A DNA stretch of 19,409 nucleotides. Source: JBPCIX01 sp051005875. GTDB taxonomy: Bacteria > Actinomycetota > CADDZG01 > JAHWKV01. Both the position numbers and the translations under genes were made by a program. Where the stretch lies: contig JBPCIX010000048.1 in assembly GCA_051005875.1 (NCBI GenBank), positions 1 through 19,409 of the forward strand, written 5' to 3'. Each line of letters begins with the position of its first letter. Position 1 is the first letter of the stretch. Shown piece by piece: positions 14,410 through 19,409 of this stretch. The notes under the pieces were generated by a model. That model was not told the DNA's origin and made no database searches. It worked only from the letters and a program-made list of their open reading frames with translations.

Positions 14410-14666
14410 AGGGGTACCCGATTCTTCGACTGATCTGCAACTCGCATCCGGCTTTGCGATCTCATTTCATGAAGAGTCTCGCCGGCCAGCTGATGGGCCT
14501 CCTCTTCTCCCAACTGAGTCTTTGAGCGGATAGCTCGAAAGGGATCGGCGCTGCGAAGCGCGTCTTCTACGATTTCAGACTGCGTCTTACGGGTCCGAGC
14601 AGCCGCAACCCTTACGCCCCGGAGCAGGTCTTCATCAATCGAAAGAGTGGTCTTTACCTTCGCCAT
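14406..14666 (-). CDS. Ribbon-helix-helix antitoxin of the PIN toxin
   Basis: This 86-residue CopG/RHH protein from ATG 14666 has the DNA-binding strand and helices at its N-terminus (KVKTTLSIDEDLLRGVRVAA, then TRKTQSEIVEDALRS) and a charged C-terminal tail for toxin binding. It lies directly upstream of the PIN toxin and overlaps the codon where the toxin would begin. Inverted repeats 16-42 nt upstream are its likely operator. Confidence 0.85.
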   Translation of the reverse strand: MAKVKTTLSIDEDLLRGVRVAAARTRKTQSEIVEDALRSADPFRAIRSKTQLGEEEAHQLAGETLHEMRSQSRMRVADQSKNRVPL

Positions 14667-14681
14667 AAAGACACTCTACTA

Positions 14682-14708
14682 TCCATCCGTATGGACATCC
14701 AGATGTCC
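14682..14708 (-). promoter_or_regulatory. Probable operator of the RHH/PIN module
   Basis: Two adjoining inverted repeats precede the antitoxin ATG (14666): TCCAT-4 nt-ATGGA (14682-14695) and GGACATC-2 nt-GATGTCC (14693-14708), overlapping by three bases. Paired short repeats next to the start are typical for RHH autorepressors that bind cooperatively. Confidence 0.6.
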
Positions 14709-14940
14709 TCCCGCTTCCTGTAGGTCAAGCGGCTCGCGATGAGTCATCGAAAGCCTGCCGACCTTTTGAGTGACGGCCACGATTGTACGCAGGTCCCGGT
14801 CTGGATTACGGAATGGATTTCCTTTGAGGCCCCAACAACCCCCTCGGCGACCGACAAAAGCTACGATAGAGCAGCGACAAAACTTATGGTAACGCACCGA
14901 CAAAGTTGGCAGTAAAGCCTATGATCAAGCATGATCAAAG
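14709..14940. other. Non-coding stretch before the DUF4143 fragment
   Basis: I find no convincing frame here on either strand. A 74-codon minus-strand frame lacks any recognisable motif. The junction that cut the DUF4143 gene lies near the right end; the repeated ATGATCAA (14921-14937) sits there. Confidence 0.4.
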
Positions 14941-15213
14941 TGGAGCGAGGAAACAGTCGACCTAAGCCATTTCCGTGACCGAGACGGGGCCGAGGTCGAT
15001 CTCATCCTAGAGACCCCTGACGGACGCGCCGCCGGTATTGAGATTAAGGCATCGGTCACAGTAAGAACGCAAGACTTCCGCCACTTGGCATCAATGCGGG
15101 ACAAGCTGGGCGACGCGTTCATACAAGGCGTGGTCCTGCACACAGGCCCCCACGCGCTAAGTTTCGGCGACCGCCTCCAAACTCTACCCCTTAGCGCAAT
15201 CTGGCGAACCTAG
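14941..15213 (+). pseudogene. DUF4143 domain remnant of an AAA ATPase
   Basis: An in-frame stretch without a start codon encodes about 90 residues: WSEETVDLSHFRDRDGAEVD, LILETPDGRAAGIEIKASVT, DFRHLASMRDKLGDAFIQGV, VLHTGPHALSFGDRL and LPLSAIW, ending at TAG 15211. This is the C-terminal domain of the common ATPase (AAA_14 plus DUF4143); D, E and K of EVDLILE...IEIKAS match the PD-(D/E)xK-like core. The roughly 300 upstream residues, including the ATPase, are gone; a TGA lies just upstream in frame. A clean 5' deletion remnant. Confidence 0.85.
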
Positions 15214-15525
15214 GCCCAAGAACGTCCCCAGTTTGCTTTAAAGGCTCCCCGCAGCATTTCCACTTTGTGTTTATCGGGACAGGGGCAGCGTGTCTTTGTC
15301 GTCCCGCCCGTGGTTACTGGCATTGGGCGCTTCCCGTAAGGTCAAGCGGGCCCGAGGGGCCGCTCGACTGGTGCCGCAAAGATGGAGCTATCCCTACCTC
15401 GGAGTCGGGCGTGGACGCAGGGGCCTAACGGCTTACCAATTTTTTAGGCTTTTTAGATTTTTTTGCTATCGGTTGCAAAGAAACGGCTCATTTTGTCGGA
15501 CCCTCTTGCTAATATAATAGAACAC
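15214..15525. other. Intergenic region upstream of the HNH gene
   Basis: No gene is seen in these 312 nt. It has an inverted repeat CGGGAC/GTCCCG (15275-15280 and 15301-15306) and a strikingly T-rich run (15437-15470) on the plus strand, followed by the HNH promoter. Confidence 0.5.
15513..15518 (+). promoter_or_regulatory. Consensus -10 box of the HNH endonuclease gene
   Basis: A perfect TATAAT ends 7 nt before ATG 15526, and no ribosome site lies between them, so transcription should start at or next to the A of the ATG, giving a leaderless mRNA. No good -35 hexamer is visible at 16-18 nt. The box also rules out the longer TTG start at 15463. Confidence 0.65.
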
Positions 15526-16755
15526 ATGTTCGACTCATCTAAGAGCCCCAAGGGGCCACCGAAACAGGCAGAAGTTAAGGCAGTCTTGGCGGCTGTGCTT
15601 GATCTTGTTGGCCGGGCTAGGCCCGATGAGACAGAACTCGGCTTTGTCATGGAGCTTGTCGAGGACTTCACCAAGATGGAAAACGCCTGTGCAGCAGGCA
15701 AGGCTCTGTACGCTAAGAGGGTCGCCGATTCGGGGGCCTGGCGGGTCCAGGGGCACAAGACGCCGGCCGATTGGATGGCCGTTAAGACCGGAAGCAGTGT
15801 CGGGAGCGCTATGGGGGCCTTGAAGACCGCCGAGAAGCTGGCCGAGTTGCCTAAAACTGAGCAGGCAGTCAGGTCCGGGGAACTCTCGCAGGCTCAAGCC
15901 CTGGAAATCGCATCTGCCGCGAGTGCGCATCCTGCTTCAGAGGCCGAACTATTGGAAGCGGCCAAGACCGAGGGAGTAGCCGTTTTGAAAGAGCGCTGCC
16001 TTCGGGTAAGAGCGTCGGCTACCGATGAAAAGCGCCGGCACGAAGCCCTTCACCGCAACCGGTCCCTTCGGTACTGGACCGGTCATGGCGGCGGCGTTCA
16101 CCTGGAAGGTAGGTTCACGCCTGAAAACGGGGCACTGGTCTGGGCCGCATTGAAGCCCTTCAAGCAAAAGCTGGATGCTGAGGCTCGCCGGGGCGGCCGT
16201 ATTGAAAGCAAGCAGGCTCTTTACGCAGACGCCCTGGTGGAAGTAGCCAAGCATGTAAGACAGTGTTCGCAGATACCCCGGCGTTTGGGGCCCTCATCGC
16301 TGGTCCATGTACGAATAGACCATGAAGCTCTGCTTCGTGGGCACACCGAGCCTGGCGAGACCTGCGAGATTCCAGGGTTCGGGCCAATTCCGGTTACAAC
16401 CGCTAAGGAACTGGCGAACGACGCTTTCTTGGCGGCGATCCTGACCGAGGGGGCCGATATTAAGGCGGTCGGCCACATGGGGCGGAACATTCCGTCGCGG
16501 ATCAACACCGCTCTGCTGGAGCGAGATGATGTTTGCGTAGTGCCCGGCTGCACGGAACGCGAGGGACTTCAGATCGACCACACGGTCCCTTACGGTCAAA
16601 ATGGCCCCACAAAACTGGCAAATTTATCCAGGCTCTGCCGGGTCCATCATGCGATGAAAACTCATCACGGCTACGTCCTAAAAGGCGGGCCGGGGGCCTG
16701 GATTTGGGAACCGCCAAAGGCCTGTCAATCCAATCGCCCGCCGCCGCGTGAGTAA
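15526..16755 (+). CDS. DUF222/HNH endonuclease (13E12-type)
   Basis: The 409-residue product has an N-terminal alpha-helical DUF222 domain (about 20-270: ELGFVMELVEDFTKMENACA, LSQAQALEIASAASAHPASE, HGGGVHLEGRFTPENGALVW) and a C-terminal HNH nuclease domain. The latter shows CVVPGCTEREGLQIDHTVPY, GGxT-like NGPTKLANLSRLCRVHH, and HGYVLKGGPGAWIWEPP. The Asp-His pair and the Cys/His zinc ligands are present, so it looks active. These proteins are abundant in Actinomycetota and related to the 13E12 repeat family of mycobacteria; their role is unresolved, with mobile-element and defence roles suggested. It is expressed from a leaderless promoter. Confidence 0.93.
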   Translation: MFDSSKSPKGPPKQAEVKAVLAAVLDLVGRARPDETELGFVMELVEDFTKMENACAAGKALYAKRVADSGAWRVQGHKTPADWMAVKTGSSVGSAMGALKTAEKLAELPKTEQAVRSGELSQAQALEIASAASAHPASEAELLEAAKTEGVAVLKERCLRVRASATDEKRRHEALHRNRSLRYWTGHGGGVHLEGRFTPENGALVWAALKPFKQKLDAEARRGGRIESKQALYADALVEVAKHVRQCSQIPRRLGPSSLVHVRIDHEALLRGHTEPGETCEIPGFGPIPVTTAKELANDAFLAAILTEGADIKAVGHMGRNIPSRINTALLERDDVCVVPGCTEREGLQIDHTVPYGQNGPTKLANLSRLCRVHHAMKTHHGYVLKGGPGAWIWEPPKACQSNRPPPRE

Positions 16756-16795
16756 CGGACCCGCGAAAACCATGAGTAAGAGCTAATTCGAACCG

Positions 16796-17001
16796 ATGCC
16801 AAAGGCAAGCCGGGTGCTGGCCGCTTGAAGAGGGACGGTTGGGTGGAGATCAGAAGGAGCGGATCCCATCGAATCCTCCGAAAGGGCGCCCGTACCGTCA
16901 CTTGGGGGCATCACCATGGGGACGACCTAGGTAAACCGATGATGGCGAGAATAGCCAAGGCCTTCGGTTACGATATAGATGACTTGAGAAAGCGGAGCTA
17001 G
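16796..17001 (+). pseudogene. hicA: HicA-type toxin with an early frameshift
   Basis: From ATG 16796 the frame reads MPKASRVLAA and stops at TGA. The next frame continues without a break as a HicA fold: LKRDGWVEIRRSGSHRILRK, GARTVTWGHHHGDDLGKPMM, ARIAKAFGYDIDDLRKRS. One lost base at about 16823-16825 restores a 68-residue protein of normal HicA length. The active-site His (GSH) is intact. A TTG at 16825 could still start a 58-residue form that lacks the first helix. HicA is a double-stranded-RNA-binding-like mRNA interferase. The HicB antitoxin follows. Confidence 0.75.
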
Positions 17002-17011
17002 GAGTTTGCCT

Positions 17012-17239
17012 TTGAAACTCGCAGTTGAGCTATTTCACGACCACGAAGTGAGTCAATGGGGCTATTCGGTTCCGGCCCTTTCGATTATTGGGACAGGCTG
17101 CATTAGCCGGGACGAAGCGCAAAGATTCGCGCTTGAGGCCGTCGAGACCTTGGTTCAAGCAAGCGAAAGGCCTGCCGGCCCAAACTCCGAAGTCGTCTTT
17201 TTCGATCTCCAGGTCACCGCAACAAAACAAGCTGGCTAG
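17012..17239 (+). CDS. hicB: HicB-like antitoxin
   Basis: The best start is TTG 17012, 7 nt after AGGAG (17000-17004); TTG 17006 is possible but too close to it. The 75-residue product shows the partial RNase H fold of HicB: KLAVELFHDHEVSQWGYSVP, ALSIIGTGCISRDEAQRFAL, EAVETLVQA. There is no added C-terminal DNA-binding domain. It follows the damaged hicA by 10 nt and would neutralise it. A hairpin with a T-run follows the stop. Confidence 0.75.
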   Translation: MKLAVELFHDHEVSQWGYSVPALSIIGTGCISRDEAQRFALEAVETLVQASERPAGPNSEVVFFDLQVTATKQAG

Positions 17240-17274
17240 CCCGCGACTCTTGCTTTAGGAGTCGGGATCCTTTT
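17240..17274 (+). terminator. Rho-independent-like terminator after hicB
   Basis: CCCGCGACTC (17240-17249) pairs with GAGTCGGG (17259-17266) with a 2-nt bulge, followed by ATCCTTTT. The right arm and T-run belong to the 50-bp repeat, so this terminator was created or completed by that insertion. Confidence 0.5.
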
Positions 17275-17310
17275 GGGAATGCAGCGCGGTCAACAATTGT
17301 CCGGGGTACA
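17261..17310. repeat. 50-bp exact copy of the PIN toxin 3' end
   Basis: This segment is identical to 13978-14027. In the other copy it encodes, on the minus strand, the last residues of the PIN toxin (YPGQLLTALHSQKDPD). Here it is out of any gene context. It ends abruptly at both sides, and another remnant starts on its right. Confidence 0.9.
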
Positions 17311-17381
17311 GGAGTGGTCACGTGACCCCCAGTGGGAGGTGCGTCGCCTGCCGAGTTCTCTGGGACGACTTTCGCGGATTC
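17311..17381 (-). pseudogene. Diverged remnant of the secreted protein gene 3' end
   Basis: AGGAGTGGTCAC and the bases after it match 7275-7350 with scattered changes and small indels. On the minus strand the best frame reads GDAPPTGGHVTTP against GDASPTGGDVTTP in the secreted protein at 7255-7683. The match fades towards 17381, where the next ORF ends. It is a fragment of a paralog, not a functional gene. Confidence 0.6.
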
Positions 17382-17633
17382 TCAATTCGTCCCGTTCGGA
17401 AAGAACTCTGCCGCCGGAGTGGATTCAGAGGTAACGCGTTTCAGAATTTCAGGGTCCATAAAACCCGGACCTTGAACGGGCCACGCGACATGAATTTCTA
17501 TCCCTCCGCCAAACTCCTCATGCGAGATGACGCTATGTACCGTTCCGACTGTACCCAACGGGACATCCTCCAGTTGTGTATTGGGTGTAACCAGATCTCC
17601 TCGCCGTAATTGCCGGGCCTCTTCTTGAGTCAT
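17382..17633 (-). CDS. Small hypothetical protein with SH3-like features
   Basis: The 83-residue product from ATG 17633 reads MTQEEARQLRRGDLVTPNTQ, then VPLGTVGTVHSVISHEEFGG, GIEIHVAWPVQGPGFMDPEI. A GDLV ... GTVGTV ... IHVAW pattern is usual for small SH3/KOW-like barrels such as DUF4314. The last 15 residues look unordered. It ends where the remnant of the secreted-protein gene begins. Function unknown. Confidence 0.6.
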   Translation of the reverse strand: MTQEEARQLRRGDLVTPNTQLEDVPLGTVGTVHSVISHEEFGGGIEIHVAWPVQGPGFMDPEILKRVTSESTPAAEFFPNGTN

Positions 17634-17738
17634 CCCGACAAAGTTTGGATCGCACTGGTGCGGCTGAAGGTGGCCCGTCTTATGGAACGCAAGCGTAATC
17701 CCTCGTCTTTTGTATGCCGGTCGGCCTGGAGCCAGAGT

Positions 17739-18257
17739 CTAGCTGGATGCTTTTGCCTGGACAGGAGGGAGACGGCGCCTGAAGGCACGCAACACCAGGC
17801 ATACGAAGAGGACCAGGACAATCGTGCCGATTATTGCGGCAAGAGCCAGATGAGTCAGCAGCGCAATCCTGCGGCCAATTTGTGAATCGACTGTCAACTC
17901 GGCTCCGCCCGCCTTCAATGTGTTCTTGATTTCTGAAGCCACCACCTTGGAGTTGGGATAACTTGTCCAAAAAGCGCGCGTTCCGTTCGGAGTGTCAAGG
18001 GTGCCGACAACAATCGCATCCTGTTGCAGAAAACGAGCCTGGGTTACTCGCGTGTTGATCTTTTGGCAACTCGCTGAAAATTCCGACGGGACGAGATTGC
18101 CATCGCACCTCCCGATTAATATCAGCCTGTCGAGAGCCATTTGCTCGCCAGGAGGAGCTGCCGGTTTTAGGGCCAGGAGCGCTCCAAAGTCTAGGATGCT
18201 CAAGACCGCAAGGGATAACAGGATGGCCCTAAACGCGGAAATCTTGGGCTTTCTCAT
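17739..18257 (-). CDS. Stand-alone FtsH_ext-like membrane protein without AAA or protease domains
   Basis: The 172-residue product (ATG 18257; ATG 18269 or TTG 18278 also possible) has TM1 (about 10-30), an extracytoplasmic domain with two cysteines (C51, C64), and TM2 (about 133-156), then a short basic tail. It aligns along its length with residues 1-165 of the FtsH in this window: DAIVVG with DAVVVG, FWTSYPNSKVVASEI with FQASYPKSDVSTSQM, and LKAGGAELTVD with MAAGGAKVKIN. It stops where FtsH would enter its AAA module. FtsH subunits pack through this N-terminal part, so it might join or regulate the hexamer. It may equally be a truncated paralog, though it has a normal stop and intact helices. 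Confidence 0.75.
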   Translation of the reverse strand: MRKPKISAFRAILLSLAVLSILDFGALLALKPAAPPGEQMALDRLILIGRCDGNLVPSEFSASCQKINTRVTQARFLQQDAIVVGTLDTPNGTRAFWTSYPNSKVVASEIKNTLKAGGAELTVDSQIGRRIALLTHLALAAIIGTIVLVLFVCLVLRAFRRRLPPVQAKASS

Positions 18258-18270
18258 GGCAGGTTCCATT

Positions 18271-18366
18271 CTAGCCAATCAATTTCACCCCGGGCGTCTC
18301 ATCGCTCGGAACAGCATCCTCGTCGATGTATGCAACGATATAGTGGTCACCTCCAATCGAAGTCAA
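18271..18366 (-). CDS. Possible 31-residue ORF before the FtsH_ext-like gene
   Basis: TTG 18366 opens a short frame, TSIGGDHYIVAYIDEDAVPS then DETPGVKLIG, ending TAG 18271, two bases from the ATG 18269 of the next gene. The composition looks protein-like and the packing is tight, but it is short and the frame lacks a start further up. It could be the end of a lost gene. Confidence 0.3.
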   Translation of the reverse strand: MTSIGGDHYIVAYIDEDAVPSDETPGVKLIG

Positions 18367-18564
18367 TCGTCCCAGCGGGGTCCTTCCGGTGAGCTACCTC
18401 ACGTTTGGACCGGCTTTAGATCGTAGACAACCACTCGGTCCGGATCGTTGTAAGCCGCTGCGTCGCTTCCCGAGAGGGATGCACCCTAAAGATCCCCTGG
18501 TCGAGCCCGAGATCTAGAGAGCCCTCCTGCCTGCAAGCCTTCCGTGATCGTAGGCTCCCACAGT
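18367..18564. other. Intergenic stretch
   Basis: No gene is visible on either strand; a 105-codon minus-strand frame crosses it but has no recognisable motif and is antisense to the AbrB-like gene. It must hold the promoters of the two divergent neighbours. Confidence 0.4.
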
Positions 18565-18593
18565 CCGACAATAAGAAAATCGTACTGTATGAT
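18565..18593 (+). promoter_or_regulatory. Leaderless promoter of the AbrB/RelE-like pair
   Basis: CCGACA (18565-18570) and TATGAT (18588-18593) are spaced by 17 bp, and ATG 18600 falls 7 nt after the -10 box. No ribosome site intervenes, so the message should begin at the start codon. Confidence 0.6.
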
Positions 18594-18599
18594 TGACGA

Positions 18600-18908
18600 A
18601 TGGCAATGACTAGATTGCGAGCAAGGGGCCAGATCACGTTGCCGGACACAATCCGTAAGCAAGCCCGTCTTTCTGCCGGAGATCTGTTGGAGGCGGATCT
18701 GACTGAGGAAGGCATTCTGCTTCGTCCCCGCAAGCTAATTGACCCTGGTCAAGCGTGGTTTTGGACTTCGGGGTGGCAGGCAAAAGAACGGGAGGCGGAT
18801 CAAGACTTGGAGGCGGGGAGAATGGAAACATTCCGATCAGGTGACGCGCTTGTCAGAGGATTGAAAAAGCTAACGCCCCGGACCCATTCAAAAGGTAACT
18901 CCGCGTAG
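18600..18908 (+). CDS. AbrB/SpoVT-type antitoxin
   Basis: This 102-residue protein begins with a swapped-hairpin AbrB domain (MTRLRARGQITLPDTIRKQA, then RLSAGDLLEADLTEEGILLR) that binds DNA and dimerises. The C-terminal part (WQAKEREADQDLEAGRMETF, then RSGDALVRGL) is the usual toxin-binding tail of AbrB antitoxins paired with RelE- or PIN-type toxins. It starts on a probably leaderless message. The RelE-like gene follows after 9 nt, so the pair should be co-expressed and autorepressed. Confidence 0.87.
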   Translation: MAMTRLRARGQITLPDTIRKQARLSAGDLLEADLTEEGILLRPRKLIDPGQAWFWTSGWQAKEREADQDLEAGRMETFRSGDALVRGLKKLTPRTHSKGNSA

Positions 18909-18917
18909 CAGCAGTCT

Positions 18918-19211
18918 TTGCCGACATTCTCCTGGCTTGCAGCATTTGGGGCCGACTTCAAAAAACTGACCCCGAGCCAACAGCTTGCGTTTATTGGCTC
19001 GGTGAAGAACTTCGTTGAAGACTTAAGGAATAAGAAAGCGTTTAGGAAAGGCCTTCGCGTTAAGGGCGTTAAGGGCGCCCCAGGAGTCTTCGAACTGACC
19101 TGGGCAGATGACGGCCGGGCCACCTTTCAATATGGACCCCAAATAAGTTCTGGGGAATCCCACGTAATCTGGCGGCGAATTGGAACCCATGAGATCCTGC
19201 GCCGCCCATGA
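18918..19211 (+). CDS. RelE-superfamily toxin
   Basis: The 97-residue product (TTG 18918) has a typical RelE-like order: helices (ADFKKLTPSQQLAFIGSVKN, then FVEDLRN), then strands LRVKGVKGAPGVFELTWADD, GRATFQYG and HVIWRRIGTHEIL. Basic and aromatic residues near the end could serve in mRNA cleavage at the ribosome. Family members with an AbrB-type partner include YhaV/PrlF, but I do not claim orthology. No ribosome site precedes the TTG; translation may rely on the antitoxin. Looks complete. Confidence 0.8.
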   Translation: MPTFSWLAAFGADFKKLTPSQQLAFIGSVKNFVEDLRNKKAFRKGLRVKGVKGAPGVFELTWADDGRATFQYGPQISSGESHVIWRRIGTHEILRRP

Positions 19212-19354
19212 GCCAACCCTCGCTCGAAGAGGCTCAGAAGCCTTCGCAGCCCAGCCCAGGCCTGCTGCGAGGGCTAAGCGGCGTAAGGAAGCTTATAGGG
19301 TTGCCGGTGGGTCGAGTCATCGGTTCCTCGACCGGTTTCCACTTCCGTTTATGA
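19208..19354 (+). CDS. 48-residue ORF overlapping the RelE-like stop
   Basis: ATG 19208 overlaps the toxin stop as ATGA. The product (MSQPSLEEAQKPSQPSPGLL, then RGLSGVRKLIGLPVGRVIGS) is Ser/Pro-rich with a weakly hydrophobic end and ends FHFRL. The overlap hints at translation, but I recognise no family. Confidence 0.35.
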   Translation: MSQPSLEEAQKPSQPSPGLLRGLSGVRKLIGLPVGRVIGSSTGFHFRL

Positions 19355-19360
19355 GATCAA

Positions 19361-19409
19361 ATGGCCAAGCCGGGGACCACCACGATCATTCTGATGATCG
19401 GCACGGCCA
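19361..19409 (+). CDS. Start of a further gene, cut by the window end
   Basis: ATG 19361 opens a frame reading MAKPGTTTIILMIGTA to the right edge. It is close behind the preceding small ORF, so it may be in the same transcript. Only 16 codons are visible, too few for a family call. Confidence 0.3.
   Translation, partial: MAKPGTTTIILMIGTA

Noticed and set aside
14925..15143. 72-codon minus-strand frame
   Set aside because: It is the antisense shadow of the DUF4143 remnant, which has clear family motifs on the plus strand.
15463..15525. Longer N-terminus of the HNH protein from TTG 15463
   Set aside because: The TATAAT -10 box for the gene lies inside it, and the ATG at 15526 fits a leaderless start.
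17739..18257. PIN or RelE-type toxin partner for the AbrB antitoxin
   Set aside because: It has two TM helices and aligns with the FtsH N-terminus; the AbrB gene has its own RelE-like partner downstream.

Overview
The window looks like a chromosomal accessory region from a G+C-rich, probably uncultured actinobacterium. Signs of this are the DUF222/HNH endonuclease, several -10 boxes placed to give leaderless mRNAs, many TTG/GTG starts, and VapB, VapC and RHH proteins of the kind seen in soil and freshwater Actinomycetota. I cannot name the species. I see no tRNA, rRNA, CRISPR array or insertion sequence.

Layout. (1) 1-937, minus strand: the N-terminal half of an oligopeptide-type ABC transporter solute-binding lipoprotein, with a small LuxR-type regulator upstream of it. 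(2) 1071-2834, plus strand: a VapBC module followed by three tiny overlapping ORFs and a hairpin, then a DUF4160/DUF2442 pair. (3) 2954-12697, minus strand: a long co-directional block dominated by membrane and exported proteins. It holds a broken Calx-beta/amidotransferase-like surface protein, a full FtsH AAA+ zinc protease, a DUF3558-like protein, several small membrane or secreted proteins, two lipoproteins (one a beta-propeller type), a frameshifted SAM methyltransferase, a three-TM protein and a proline-rich ORF. (4) 12740-19409: a toxin-antitoxin island. It carries a BrnT-like/RHH pair, a second VapBC, a PIN/RHH pair, a DUF4143 fragment, the HNH endonuclease, HicAB, a stand-alone FtsH_ext-like membrane protein, and an AbrB/RelE-like pair.

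Two themes stand out. First, most toxin-antitoxin modules have an intact antitoxin while the toxin is damaged in several of them: a BrnT-like toxin with a frameshift and a lost C-terminus, a PIN toxin whose GTG start appears to have become GTA while the overlapping antitoxin stop survived, a HicA toxin with an early frameshift, and a VapC with Asp changed to Glu at the first catalytic position. This fits toxin decay with antitoxins kept, although 1-nt sequencing errors must be excluded. Second, the ftsH gene here has a second, AAA-less relative about 7 kb away. That protein has only the two TM helices and the extracytoplasmic domain of this FtsH, and could be a partner or modulator of the protease.

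The region is also patchy. A 50-bp exact copy of the 3' end of the PIN gene sits beside a diverged copy of the 3' end of a secreted-protein gene (17261-17381), and a DUF4143 ATPase survives only as its C-terminal quarter. This indicates repeated small rearrangements.
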